Assembly: GCA_027475525.1 (NCBI GenBank)
Contig: JAMWFC010000111.1
Span: 744,001-808,000, forward strand
DNA from: Macrolepiota albuminosa
Taxonomy: Eukaryota > Basidiomycota > Agaricomycetes > Agaricales > Agaricaceae
Length of the DNA stretch: 64,000 nucleotides
Direction of reading: 5' to 3'
A program made the position numbers and the translations under genes. The notes beneath the pieces were generated by a model. It ran no database searches and was not told where the DNA came from. It was given only the letters and a program-made list of their open reading frames with translations. Below are positions 1 to 12,325 of the stretch, piece after piece. How positions within the stretch are numbered: position 1 is the stretch's first letter; the number at the start of each line of letters is the position of its first letter.

Positions 1-1162
1 TCCCAATCTATATACCACACAACCTGCGAGTCATCAGTATGATATAGATGGTGTCTCGAGACTATACCTGGGGCTATTCTGGTGGCCAACCTGCAGATAG
101 TACCCCACACACCATGTACTACTGCTACTACTACTACTTTCAGATGACCAGCTCGCGTTGTTCAGATGGGAGTCAGTCAAAGTACCAGACCATATTCGAT
201 AGGACTGTATGTCATATTTGTGCGCCACCACGGATTATCTGACACCCTTCTCGCAAACACACTCCGAACAATCTGAAACGCCTAGAGTTGTGCAATGGGC
301 TCAATCTCCTCCTGAACCCCTCCCTTTCAAAAAACACACTCCGAACAATCTGAAACGCCTAGAGTTGTGCAATGGGCTCAATCTCCTCCTGAACCCCTCC
401 CTTTCAAAATAGCTCAAGTGTATTGGATATTAAAAGTATACGGAGCGGTACGAAACCAAAAAGCATACAAACTGATTATACATTCATAAAGACCGAAATG
501 CTACCCGAGAGGGTGAATAGATGTACAGAGGACATCAAGAAAGATTAGGAACAGAGTGATAACGTGGAAATTGCGGCCCATCTATAAATCTATTACAAAA
601 AGGTATATATAAGGATGGCATAAAACTGGTCATTGATTACAGCAAATTCGATACAGGCGTTTGTCGCGTTCATAATTTACAACTCCATATATTTTACTGA
701 CTTCATGATGCCTTTTCCCAGTGGTGTTCCCATAGTTGTTGAAGACGTACAGTGCGAGAAGTTCCGACCTCATGATTTGCATGCAAGATGATTGTGATAA
801 GACTATCCCTTATTCCTCATTAGCCTATCTATTAAACCCTCATTTCCGTGCGTTCCAACTCTCATGTAAGTATACAACGAAGGCATATTGTAGCAATTGA
901 TCAACTTGAAGGACTTGAAGAACGTGATGCAGTGAGCCAAAAAGAGATGTTAAAAAGTCAACGGCTTATACAAGTAAATGGCAAAGCCCCAGGGATACGA
1001 AGGCCTTTTGGATGACTTCATTGTCGTGTCAGTTGGTCTAATTGTTATGTAGGATAACAAGAATAATGAAGGGAATGTCCGATGAACCGTAACTCCTTTT
1101 TATCCGACAATGATACCCGAAGATGATCGAAGAGGTCGTGGCTGTGTAATTTTTCGTTCACG
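1..1162. other. Gene-free left edge
   Basis: No open frame here has codon structure, splice sites or motifs that I would accept as a gene. The short open frames near the left edge are low-complexity. Apart from the 77-bp tandem duplication at 255-408 I see only ordinary upstream sequence of the UTP22 gene that starts at 1163. Confidence 0.5.
255..408. repeat. 77-bp tandem duplication 1
   Basis: Bases 255-331 are repeated without change at 332-408. The copy lies outside any gene. It has the same 77-bp period as nine other duplications in this window. Confidence 0.95.
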
Positions 1163-4100
1163 ATGGCATCGAATCTGAAAAGGAAGAGAGCAGCGGAGGA
1201 CAGCTCTCGCAAGGTATGTGCCATTACTTACCTGCGCATATCCTCATTTTCAAGCCTAACTTTAGTCAAGAAAAGTTGTGGACGTGTTAGATGGATTTGA
1301 TGCCGATATTCACCATTCAGATGAAAACGACGCTTCAAATGAGGAAAACGAGGATGAGGACGAGGACGAGGTTGGATCCGTTGACATGGAACAGCAAGAG
1401 GGGGAAGGAGAGTGGGAAGGACTAGATGACAAGGATAACGTGAACGCTACAGTTTTACATGAGCCAGGTACCAAACCAAAGAAACCACCAACTGGAGAGG
1501 AACTACGGGTTATTAAGGATGCGACAAATCTCTATAGGTCAAGCAGCTTCAAGCTTCAGGTACGTGGCTGCTCTCAGTCTGAATGAATGACCTCAGACTT
1601 CGCTTTAGATTGACGCACTTTTGCCTAATGTCCGACCCAAGGATTCGCGAAAGCCACCTCTGGAACGTTTTCTCCTCTCCCTCCATACTGTTCTCATGGG
1701 TCTCCCTTCTATCGAACCGCATCATCCGCTGGAGGCCTCTCGGCTTCTTCTGAAGAAGGGCGTGGCTGTACCCTACTCTGCTCCCCTGCCAACAGAGGAA
1801 ACCAATTGGAAGGTAGCTTTCAAGAAGCCCAGCGACATTACTCTTGTAGGAAGCTGGCCTCTGAGAACAAGCGTAAAGGCAAAGGATGCAATTATGTTTG
1901 GCGTAGATGTTGCGGTTGAAATGCCGAATGTGAGTTATTCGATCATCTGGCGCCCTCGGCCTAACGTGTAATTACAGGATCTTTTCCAAGAAAAAGACTA
2001 CCTCAATGGACGGTTCTTTCACAAACGTGCATTCTATCTTGCAACAATAGCTGCTGCAGTCAAGCGCTCAAAAAATGGTCTTAACGTTGACGTACGATAT
2101 GACTCACAATCGGACGACCCACGTCTCACAAAACTGGTACTGATACCCCAAAAGAGTGCGTAGAGATGAATTCATTTCCATTCCCACTTATCGTTCGTAG
2201 ATGACTCGCCAAACGACTTTACAAAACTCCATGCACAAGTCTGTATCATACCCGTGTTGTCGTCACAACCCCCAATATCTACTCATAGACTCTCACCTTC
2301 ACATTCAAATATTCGCATTAATACGACACAAAGCGATGCTACCAAACCCCCACATCTTGCGACCCCAATCTACAATACCGCTCTCCTCATGGCTCTGACC
2401 CCAAAGACCCAACTTCTTGTCACACACTCTCTCAAAGAAACCTCTCCGGCATTCACTGACGCTTTGACCTTGTTACGTGTTTGGGCTAACCAACGCGGAT
2501 ACGGACCTGGTTCTCGGCTTTGTGTTCGCGGGTTTGCAGATAGAGGTACCTGGTGGAGTGCGCTGCTTGGTCTCCTTATTGCCGGAGAAGAACGTGCCGG
2601 TGCCTCTAAGTCTTCAAAAAGAAAACCGTTAGGGCGCGGTCTGAGTTCGTATCAACTGTTTAGAGGCGCACTTGATTTCTTATGTAAGTACCCTACATCT
2701 ATGTGATTCTTGCGTTCTGACATATTTCCTAGCGAAACATGATTTCGAGAAAGACCCGATTTTTCTCAAGACTCAGGAAGGAGTTCACAAGGTATGTAGA
2801 TTTCCTCTTCTGACATATTGTAGATCCATCTCCGCTATCAGTTTCCACCGGAGGAATACCAACAATACCATGAAGCAGTATTTGTGGACTCGTCGTCAAC
2901 AGTGAACTTGCTAGCTGGCGTTCCTTTGGGTTCACTGCAACTGGTATAGCCTCGCCTTCTTGTTCCCTCTATAAGAGCTCACAATGATGTTAGCTTCGGC
3001 ACGATGCCCTGAAAACGCTGGAAGCGTTGGATCACTCCTCAATCTCTATAAGAGCTCACAATGATGTTAGCTTCGGCACGATGCCCTGAAAACGCTGGAA
3101 GCGTTGGATCACTCCTCAATCTGCCGTAGATCCCTTTACGAACGTCTTCCTTACTGATCATCGCGACCTCCCGACACGGTTTGACACCGTGATATGTGTA
3201 GATCTCTCCTCTGCAATGCCTCGGGATCCCTCTATCCATTCCAGTCTAGACTTTGGTTCGCCTGAGAATGCTTTGATGGCGTCCCTATCTTGCCTTCTCC
3301 ATCGTGGCTTGGGTGATCGTACCAAAGTGATCGCCATACTCAATGAACCGTCACTACCCCGTGCACTTTCCCAAGCACACCCTTCTAACGCTAGCACGAT
3401 CTACATTGGTCTCATCCACAATCCCTCTACCGCTTTTCGCCTAGTTGATCATGGTCCAACCGCGGACGAGGAAGATGCCTCCAAAATCCAGCGGTTCCGT
3501 GACTTTTGGGGTGACAAGGCCGAATTACGACGTTTCAAAGATGGGCGCATCATTGAGAGTGTCGTCTGGGATGTGAAGACAGCTGATCAACGGGCCCATG
3601 TGCCCGGTATGATCGTTCGACACGTACTTCAACGTCACTTTGGGCTTGGCACTGATGCCGTTCAAACCTGGCAGACATCCTTTGACTCATTACTTCGTCT
3701 CCCGGAAGTTATATCCTCAAAATACATCTCTGCGGGTATATCGACTGGATACAAAGGCGCTCTTACCGCATTTGATACTCTTGTGAAACAGATCAAAGGG
3801 CTTGACAATGCTTTACCGCTTTCTGTTTTGAACATCAGCCCAATATCAGAGCAACTACGTTATACAAGCGTGTTCAGTCCTGTACCACTCCCGACCTCTC
3901 TTTCATCGATTTTACCACAGACAGCTCAATATCTCTCGCCAATTCATGCCATTCTCGAGTTTGAGAAATCTTCACGATGGCCAGATGACTTGAAGGCCAT
4001 CCAAAAAATGAAACTCGCTTTTTTCGAACGTATTGCCTCAGAGCTGATGTCTTCAGTTGATGGGCTCCGTGCAGCAGTCGTCGTAGGGGACGGTATACAC

Positions 4101-5558
4101 GCGTCCGAGGTCCTTGATCAAGCTACTTTGGAGGTTGTTACGCCCGAGGGATGGGCATTCTGGATCTCGATATGGAACGAAAGAGAAGCAATCTTGCTGG
4201 ACAGGATCATAGAAAATCATGACAAGCCTGTCCCACCAGCTATGAGAGCTCTTGAACAGTCCGGTAAGAACGGCAAGGATTTCAAACAGTATCGTGAAGC
4301 TCTTGAGGCAAAAGAAGTTTACACCCGACGGAACAGTCCGGTAAGAACGGCAAGGATTTCAAACAGTATCGTGAAGCTCTTGAGGCAAAAGAAGTTTACA
4401 CCCGACGATTTATCCACTCACCTAGGCACCACCGTGCCATTGCCTCCCTCTGCCATCAATACTCCGCTTTCGGTGGTACTGTGCGGCTTGTCAAGCGTTG
4501 GCTGGCAGCTCATTGGCTACTACAAGGACATATAAACGAGGAGGCGCTGGAACTCATTTGTGCTAGCTTTTTCGTTGGGGATGGCATGAACATTGGATTG
4601 GACGTTGACGATGATACTAAACGGGATGACCCTGCGAGTGTGCCCGGGAGCAAGGAGCGTGGTTTCTCGATGGTAATTGCGTTCTTGAAGGATTGGAAGT
4701 GGGAAGATGGTTTATTCGTTCCCCTATATGGCCCAAATAAACTTTCTGAAGATGGCTCGTTCAACGCAACACCCCGGGCAACCTCTGGTGGTGTCTGGAG
4801 TATAGCAACGGACCTAGACAAGGAAGGCAGAATGTGGACCTCCAATGGCCCTGATCTCGTGGTTGCCCATCGAGTCAGAGCACTCGCACAGGCGACATGG
4901 CAACACCTTCAGGCTATGGAGCAGGGTAATTTTAATGTTCAGGTAACTCAAGTGTCCCATTTTTCCGCTTTTGTTCAACGCTTTGTATCACAGACCATGT
5001 TCATCCACCCAACGTCGGACTACGACTTCGTCGTGCGTCTGGATGCGCTCCAACTTCCACGTTATTTCCAAAACGTTGCTGTTGACCTCGATCTCCTTTC
5101 ACGCGGCAAGTATGCAAACCTCCAAGACAATCAGTCTATTCGTCCCGGATTTGATCCGGCTCGTCTACTCTTCCATGATCTGCAGGTGAGCCACTCAAAA
5201 CCCACAGATGTTCGTTTATGCTCAATTATTGATTGATGTTACTTTAGAGGATCTACGGTCACACCTTCAAAATATTCCATGATGTGTTTGGCGGAGATCG
5301 TTTCGGCGTTGTTTGGGACCCTTCCCTGAAGGTTCCCAGACCATTCAGGGTGCTTGGCGAATTTTCAAGTTTGCCGGTCAAAAAAGTACGCTTTCCAGCA
5401 TACCTTTCAATTCTCATTCTAAATCCTCTGGCAACTAGGAGGATGAAAAATCAAAGAACAAAGGACTCGTTGTGCTGAACGAAGGCGCGATTTTAAGCGA
5501 AATCGAACGCTTAGGAAGCTTCCTTGTCAAAGAAATTACCGTTCATATTTCCTCATGA
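1163..5558 (+). CDS. utp22: UTP22/Nrap nucleolar protein (NOL6 family)
   Basis: U3 snoRNP-associated protein of the small-subunit processome, acting in nucleolar pre-18S rRNA maturation. Start 1163 reads MASNLKRKRAA, a basic N-terminus; stop TGA is at 5556-5558. Exons I can join: 1163-1213, 1266-1559, 1609-1929, 1978-2155, 2201-2683, 2733-2791, 2824-2943, about 2994-4942, 4994-5185, 5248-5385, 5439-5558. Family marks are an acidic N-terminal stretch, RVWANQRGYGPGS, VNLLAGVPLGSL, FWGDKAELRRFKDG followed by IIESVVW, GTVRLVKRWLAAHWLL and TMFIHPTSDYDFVVRLD. Two 77-bp duplications (2967, 4254) interrupt it; deleting one copy of the second joins EVYTRR to FIHSPRHHRAIASL in frame. A further one-base frame break near 3119-3121 remains, between LEALDHSS and AVDPFTNVF. 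Length, about 1,100 residues, is normal for the family. Confidence 0.93.
2967..3121. repeat. 77-bp tandem duplication 2 (in UTP22)
   Basis: Bases 2967-3043 recur at 3044-3120, with two extra matching bases by chance. The unit covers the end of an intron and the start of the exon encoding LRHDALKTLEAL, so the exon start and its 3' splice site are present twice. Confidence 0.95.
4254..4407. repeat. 77-bp tandem duplication 3 (in UTP22 exon)
   Basis: Bases 4254-4330 are repeated exactly at 4331-4407 inside a coding exon. Because 77 is not a multiple of three, the downstream exon is read out of frame. Deleting one copy restores the conserved Nrap sequence that follows. Confidence 0.96.
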
Positions 5559-6358
5559 TTCATTTGCATACTTGGTATTTGGCAGCACTGAAGGTTTGTT
5601 TATTGTTTCCAATCTGGACAAGTGACATCGTTTCCATGGCGACCACTTGGAATATGCAAAGAGACGAGGTATATCCATGGATGGACAGCCGTTTTCTCGA
5701 CCTACTCTTGTGACAGGGCAGAGTGTTCTCTCGACCTTTTGTCCTAGATCTAAAAGAAGTGCGATAGTAGTTGCACATACGAATTTAACGGTCCTTCTTG
5801 GCTTATGCATGACAAGAAGGCGCGATTATCTAAGTCTGCGCGTACCCTGTCTGGCGCTGAAGAGTTGAAGGGATCACAGTATGACTGAGTGCAATACCGA
5901 CCGCAAGAGCATTGCGAATTAAAAGAACAATTTTTCTCATCGCTCCACGCCCACAAGATTTTTTTAGTCCGCCAAGGAATACTCAATATGGATGGATGAT
6001 TTATTAACATATCATATGTACAAGCGCAACCCTGATCCGAATATGCATGGGTATCGTGCAGTAGCTACTCCAACCCTCATAAACTCCAAATAGATGTTTC
6101 AATGAGCAAGCCCATCTATTTTCATGGAGTTTCTAAGCCTTAAGACAAGGATTTGATTAAATTTCTGCGAACAACACTTGTCGGCAAGGCAACTGGGCGG
6201 CGATGGGATCGGCGATTAGGAGTTTGCCGAAGTATATATAGGACAGAGTCGGCTAAAATAAAAACATACTTTCCTTCCTCACCACCCTTCCGCAGTCCAG
6301 GACACGCGCCGAGCCTCTCCTTTGCAGCATTGCACCATCCATTCTTTATCGTTTGACC
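5559..6358. other. Intergenic, upstream of LysM gene
   Basis: I see no gene in this stretch. The right end carries the TATA box and probable 5' leader of the LysM gene that begins at 6359. Confidence 0.5.
6233..6240 (+). promoter_or_regulatory. TATA box of LysM gene
   Basis: TATATATA about 120 bases before the start codon at 6359, in otherwise mixed-composition DNA. Strong TATA boxes are usual for highly regulated secreted-protein genes, so a promoter role is likely but inferred. Confidence 0.5.
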
Positions 6359-7090
6359 ATGTTCTTCTCTGCCGCGCTCCTCGCCCTGCCCATTCTGGCT
6401 CAATGTTCGTAGGCTTTGTGCATTAGAATTGACGTTCAGAGTTAATGCTTTCTTCTACTAGCTGTTTACGCTGCAACATGCAATAGGCACTACACTATCC
6501 AAGAGCATGATATCTGTGACAGTATCTCGGCGGCCAAGAACGTCTCGACGTGCGCTCTCTTCATCCAGTACCCAGAGCCACTCACTAACCGATAATCACA
6601 GCTATCAGCTGTCTGCTATCAACACTGCTACTATAGATTCGACTTGCTCGAATCTTGTACCCGGCAACACCATCTGCCTTGGATATGGGGGCGAGGACTG
6701 TTCGACGACTTACGTCGTCGTTCTTGATGACACATGCGACCAGATTGCTGCTAACCATGGATTCAACACTACCATCTTGTATATGAACAACCCCCAGATC
6801 AATGATGAGTGTACCAACATCTACGTTGGAGAGGTTAGTAATTCCATGCAATCCATTTGCTTGTTCTCCGCCTTGTTTCACTTCATCCTCAATATACGAT
6901 ATTTTTAATGAAGTACATACTGATATGATTCTTTGTTTAGGTCCTGTGTGTTTCCAACACAGTGCAAGTACCTCCCCAACCCTCTGGAACCCTCCCTGGG
7001 GCTGTCATTCCTACCACCGCCGCCCCTGCGAACCCCACCGCCACCGCACCGGCGGACGACGAAGATATTCCCTTCTGTGACGAGCTGTGA
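6359..7090 (+). CDS. Secreted two-LysM protein (effector-like)
   Basis: Probable extracellular chitin or peptidoglycan-oligomer binding protein. Exons 6359-6404, 6462-6549, 6602-6834 and 6941-7090 join in frame. The N-terminus MFFSAALLALPILAQS is a clear signal peptide. Two LysM units follow: one from HYTIQEHDICDSIS to VPGNTICLG, the second from TTYVVVLDDTCDQIA to NIYVGEVLCVS. Paired cysteines flank each unit, as in fungal LysM effectors. The tail is rich in Pro, Thr and Ala and ends IPFCDEL. There is no enzymatic domain, so it fits the LysM-only class that shields hyphal chitin or sequesters chitin fragments. The binding role is family knowledge and not shown by the sequence alone. Confidence 0.88.
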
Positions 7091-8280
7091 TCTGCTTTGC
7101 ACGCCTCTCCAAGATACCTCGCATCTTTTGCATTAGTCATTCTTAACCTATTCGGATTCGGGGCGAGATGTTCCTGATTGACTCAGTTTATACTCGCATC
7201 CTCACCTTTATCTTCAGCGAAGTATATTAGCGTTATGCTATCTCTTCACGGTTTCCTCTGTTTGCCCTCTACAATAGACCTATGAGTGTTCATCGATATA
7301 GTCGATAGACTGGAGATTCTATTGACCGGAGTTCCCAATATACCATCATCTTTTTGGTCTGGTGACCAGCCCTTTGGAAATTTGCTTTTGAGCAGCAAAA
7401 GATCTCGACTTCACAGCTTTTTCTAAAGCTCAGGACTTGATGTCGATGGGATCATGATACTATATCCATCGGACGCGTTATCTACGTAATTTTTGTATAC
7501 TTACCCTGTTCCGTTTAAGATAGAGACAACTCTTGTACTCCTCAAGTTCCGTGCTTTTTCATGTCTAAACCCGTCGTGCTTGTCAGTCAGCAGCGCCATT
7601 TCCCGTCGCTAAATCTCAATTCAGTGCTAAACTTTGATTTGAAGGTCACTGGAATTTCAGGTTTTGTAGGTTCCCATGTTGTTCTAGAACTATTGCACAA
7701 GGGCTATGCGGTACGTGGGTGAGTGTTGGTCATGTAACGACAAACGATTTTCACAACGTTTGTTCTAGGACCGCAAGGTCTGGGCGACTAGCATCCCTCA
7801 AGGCCACAATTTGCAAGGAATATGCAGACTTGACACTGATTCATGTTGAGGATATTGCCAAGGGAGACTTCACTGAGAGCCTCAAAGGTCATCTCAATTC
7901 TTGTCTTTGGAGACAATTGCCAGGCTCAAACCAAGGACCATGTAGGTGTTGATGGAGTGATTCACATTGCCAGCCCACTAGTTGGAAAAGGCCCGCCAGA
8001 GGAGTACGTCGCAGTACGTCTCGATTGCTTCGTAAACAAGTGTTCCAATCTCCTGTTGAGTCCGCTCTAGATGGTACACTGAATGTCCTTCAGCAAGCTG
8101 TCGCAGCTGGTGTCAACAAGGTCGTTTTAACAAGCAGCTGGGCAACGACGCTTGACCGTCAGTATAAGGTTTTTTCCTGACCTACGAGTTGCTCAAGCTG
8201 GTTGCCACTTGCAGCGGACCTCAGACAAGCATGGCAGGGTATAACCTTCACGACATCACGTAAGTCGTGTCCTTCGCTCT

Positions 8281-8434
8281 TCCCACCTATTCCCACATCA
8301 TTAATTTGTTTGACAAGATTATGGACGAGTAACCAAAGAAGAAATTCTCAGCGGAAATCCCACCTATTCCCACATCATTAATTTGTTTGACAAGATTATG
8401 GACGAGTAACCAAAGAAGAAATTCTCAGCGGAAA
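8281..8434. repeat. 77-bp tandem duplication 4
   Basis: Bases 8281-8357 are repeated exactly at 8358-8434 across an intron end and the exon start encoding YGRVTKEEILSG in the dehydrogenase gene. With one copy removed the intron is of normal length and the exon joins in frame. Confidence 0.96.
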
Positions 8435-8683
8435 GCACGGCCCTGCCTGGGTGTACCTTGCATCCAAAATCCTAGCTGAAGAAGCAGCTTGGTCCTTTGC
8501 CTCTGTACACCCCAGTTGTCACTCAGTACAAGTAAGCTACATGGCTGCTTTCACTCTAGTCTCACTAATGCCCGCTTCCTCCATTCATCTACGGTCCTTT
8601 TGCCCCAGGCTTCCCTCCTCCACGTCAAACGATCTTGGTACAAACGATATGGTTTATGCTGTCATTTCGGGCACATTCCCACG

Positions 8684-8837
8684 TCAACTTCCACCTCTTT
8701 TCTGCGATGTTCGTGACGTTGCACGCGCACATGTCGCCGCTTTGAAGCGTTGTGGTACCCTCAACTTCCACCTCTTTTCTGCGATGTTCGTGACGTTGCA
8801 CGCGCACATGTCGCCGCTTTGAAGCGTTGTGGTACCC
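8684..8837. repeat. 77-bp tandem duplication 5
   Basis: Bases 8684-8760 recur exactly at 8761-8837 in the exon coding LPPLFCDVRDVARAHVAALK, so that peptide is encoded twice, in different frames. Confidence 0.96.
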
Positions 8838-9104
8838 TATCATCAACCCTCAGACGGTACCTGATTTGTGGAGGTACGTTTACCTGGAAGATGCAGCACA
8901 ACATCTTGCGAAGGCTCTTCCCGAGCTCGTACGCGTCTTCCTCCGCTTGAGATGGCCAAGCCGCTTCCAGGGCCGATGTCGAGAATTGATGCTCGGCTTG
9001 CCGCACAGGAACTTGGGATGGTGGAGTACATTAGATGGGAGGAGACCGTGGAAGACGCAGTTCAATCATTGCTCAGTGTGGAGAAAATTTGGAAGAATGA
9101 GTGA

Positions 9105-10479
9105 GTCAAAAAAATCTTTCCTTTTGGACTTGCAGTTTCACTCAATGCCGATAACAATGTCAGGAGCAAATCGAGATCGATAAAAGCGGCTCTCTGAAAG
9201 AGGGGGAAATCCTTCTTAATCGACATTCGATTATATTGATGGCCTCTACAATTATCTCACCAATAGAACATAGATATCCTACTTGACGCTGTCCACGCTC
9301 GACTGCAGAACCGCAATTTTATGAACAAGAATTACATGGAGGTTTCCAAATCCGGATTATCGATATCTAATCAAATTTGTTCAGTTTAATTTCTGGTTCG
9401 TATTTTGGAGTAGCTTCATCGTTACCTCTACGTTCAAGCCCATGCGAAGTGTGCCCATTCCAAGGAAATGAGATATACACGAGAGAAAAAAAACCATCAG
9501 TGGTGTCGCAAGCTTCAATCACAGATATGATAGGGAACATATGGACTGAAGAATAATTTGGAGTATTCATTGTGAATCGTCTAGCAACATGGCAAAAGTT
9601 TTGCCAGGTGCTGAGTCTAAGTGAGTATATGGAATGAAATGCCTCATTTCAAGAAAACTGAGGTGGATATGACGTTTTCTCCGTGGTCAAGACTGTTAGG
9701 TGATCAACTGTGCGACTGGAACGGCCATTGAGACGCTCTAGGCTAGAAGAGTGAAGGCATTGAAAAGCTCCGCGAGAACGTCTGAAGCTCTGATACCGAA
9801 TCAACAAAGGTTTTTGACTGTAACAACGAATTCATTCCAGACCTCGGAATTAAACAGCTGCTGAAGATGATGCATTCAAATCTGTGGGAAGAAGGCCAGC
9901 AATGCTAAGCACTCTCTACTGGTTAAGACGTACCTGTGGGACATATATCCTGATTTTGGAAACTTGATTACTGGCCAAAAGGTGAAGTTGTTTCAATGCT
10001 AATGGCATGGATGTCTGTTGTTGCAAAGGGTATGAGGGAATAGTATATGTTAGTAAGTCAGTGTAACTATGTATTTTGATGTAGAGAGGAGAAAAACATT
10101 GCTGAATGCATGTCTAACTCGGAGGGAAAAGAGGACAAACTAGACAAGAACTTCGAATAAACAAAAGGAAGTATTCAATATTCAGGATTGTGAGTGTAGA
10201 TAAGAGCGAGGACAAACTAGACAAGAACTTCGAATAAACAAAAGGAAGTATTCAATATTCAGGATTGTGAGTGTAGATAAGAGCTCGGGCATGGCGTATA
10301 CAAGGTTCTCTCCGTCTGTGTTACAATCAGGTTGAACGTCGAACACCGAATTACAAAATTATGAGACGGGCTCACGTGCACAGCTGGGTCACCAAACGGG
10401 CCGGAAGCCGTAACGCTCCTGAATTTAAAACGCGTACGCCTTACGGTGTCGAAACAGCAGTAAACTTTATTTGTCCATA
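9105..10479. other. Intergenic
   Basis: No credible gene. It contains the 77-bp duplication at 10131-10284 and otherwise shows nothing I recognise; the right end is the upstream region of ULA1. Confidence 0.5.
10131..10284. repeat. 77-bp tandem duplication 6
   Basis: Bases 10131-10207 are repeated exactly at 10208-10284 in intergenic DNA. Confidence 0.96.
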
Positions 10480-12325
10480 ATGTCAGAGGAGACTGTGCTG
10501 CAAGACACTACAATGATATCCCAGTACGATCTTTTCTCTCAATGACTTTGCTTGACTGTATATACCTGATCTAGTCAGCCTGATAACAAGACCAGGCGCT
10601 ATGATCGTCAACTACGGTATGCAAGTCTCCAAACAACTTTTATTGGAACTAAAGTGTTTACCTCATGAAGTCTTTGGGCCGCTTCTGGACAAAGTGCGCT
10701 AGAAAACGCGCACCTCTTAGTCATCTCTGGATCGGCCACATGTACCTCCATCCTCAAGAACCTTGTGTTACCAGGCATTGGCAAATTCACTATTTTAGAT
10801 CACTCTCAGGTCACACCAGAGGACGCGGGAAACAACTTCTTCCTTGAGGGGCCATCCAGCATTGGTAAATCGCGTGCACAGGAGGCTGTACGCCTTTTGG
10901 GAGAACTCAACGAAGGTGTGGTGGGCATTGCAGATACATCGGACGTGGAGGAGCTTTTAGAAAAGAATCCATCCTACTTCACATCGTTTTCAATCGTGAT
11001 CGTACACAATCTTGAGCCCAAACTGCTTGACAAGCTCTCAACCCTGTTGTGGTCAGACGACTCATTCCCCCCGCTCGTGGTGGTTCGATCGGCTGGATTC
11101 CTCGCAGAGTTCTTCATTCAGTTTCATGAGCATACTAGTGAGCCTTAGTTCCATCACAATTTCTATTCCCTCATCAACGTTAACCTAGTTATCGAAAGTC
11201 ATTCAGAAACTGCACCATCTTTGAGGATAGACAAAGCCTTTCCGGCTCTCTTAGAATACTCCATGTCTTTAGACTTCGCGAACATGGATCCTACAGATCA
11301 TACGCATATTCCTTATATCCCAATCCTCGTACGCGCTCTCCAAGACTGGAAGAACATGGTAAGCATGTCGAGTCCTATTGATACATTCACTGATACTGCC
11401 CAAGCACGATGGTAGACCTCCACAGACCCACACTGAAAAGATGGCTTTTAAAAAGAGCATCCTCGACATGAAGGTCAAGGTTGACGAAGAGAACTTCGAC
11501 GAAGCCGAGTCACAAGCTTATCGTTGCTGGACAGAGACCAGCGTGCCCTCAGACATCGCGACGCTCTTTCAAAATCCACACCTCTCGAGCCTTTCCCTCG
11601 ACTCACCACCCTTCTTCCACCTACTTGAAGCACTCAGAAAATTTACGTTGGAGCCCCCACATACCCTACCGCTGACTAGCACCCTTCCGGATATGAAGGC
11701 GAACACTGACGGATACATTCATCTGCAGAAGCTGTACAAGGCCCGTGCGGAGGAAGAAAAGGCTCGCTTCAAGTCTTACCTCACTGTGCCGATCGACGAT
11801 GCCATGATCGACTTGTTCGTGAAGAACGCTCATGCACTCAGAATCCTGGCCGGTAAGAAATGGGGTGCCCTCGATGCTGATCAAACACAACTAGGTTGGT
11901 CTCAATACTTATACTTGTATCTAACTAATCGAAATCTCAACAGCAAATGCCGTAGCAAACTCTTCCAAGCAAGCCTCTATTCACCTCTCTTTATCTGCAC
12001 TTTCCGCCTTGAAACCTGGCGTAGTCCCTACGGTTGAAGCTCTTACAACAGGAGCACAGGCGCTCCTCGCTCCTGGTACCGAGTTACCTGAGGAGTTTGG
12101 GGAATACTGTGGCGAAATGTGTGACTATTTTATTCAATGGGATCAAACATACCAGCTGACTGCACTTCCAGTGCTCGTGCGCCCACTGCAGATCTTCCGA
12201 ATACGGCAGCTTTGCTCGGAGGACTTGTCGCTCAGGAGGTGACTAAAGTGATTATGAAGCAGTATGTGCCGATTGAGAGTTATTGTACTATTGATTTGGT
12301 GGAGACGTGGACTGGAACAATCTGA
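10480..12325 (+). CDS. ula1: NEDD8-activating enzyme E1 regulatory subunit
   Basis: Adenylation-domain subunit (APPBP1/NAE1/ULA1) that pairs with the catalytic UBA3 to activate NEDD8 for cullin modification. Exons 10480-10523, 10575-10616, 10671-11137, 11189-11358, 11405-11894, 11944-12118 and 12172-12325 join in frame. The N-terminus gives KTRRYDRQLRLWAASGQ, then LKNLVLPGIGKFTILD and EDAGNNFFLEGPSSIGKSRA, the conserved pseudo-nucleotide-binding region. The C-terminus gives LPNTAALLGGLVAQEVTK and QYVPIESYCTIDLVETW. There is no catalytic cysteine domain of the UBA3 type, as expected for the regulatory chain. Length of about 510 residues fits. It shares no obvious operator or partner with neighbours. 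Confidence 0.93.

Larger units (their letters stand above)
7561..9104 (+). pseudogene. Extended SDR (dihydroflavonol reductase-like), disrupted
   Basis: NAD(P)-dependent extended short-chain dehydrogenase/epimerase. Early exons 7561-7581, 7645-7718, 7769-7887, 7946-about 8013 join to give VVLVTGISGFVGSHVVLELL (glycine-rich nucleotide site), then VDGVIHIASPL, DGTLNVLQQAVAAGV and KVVLTSSWATTLD. Later parts are YGRVTKEEILSGKHGPAWVY with LASKILAEEAAW, giving the catalytic Tyr-x-x-x-Lys pair as YLASK, then FIYGPFAPGFPPP, DMVYAVISG, CDVRDVARAHVAALK and a C-terminus ending SVEKIWKNE. Two 77-bp duplications (8281, 8684) sit inside. Even allowing for them, FIYGPFAPGFPPP is in a different frame from both flanks, so there are additional frame breaks or unusual splicing. 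Substrate cannot be told. Confidence 0.7.
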
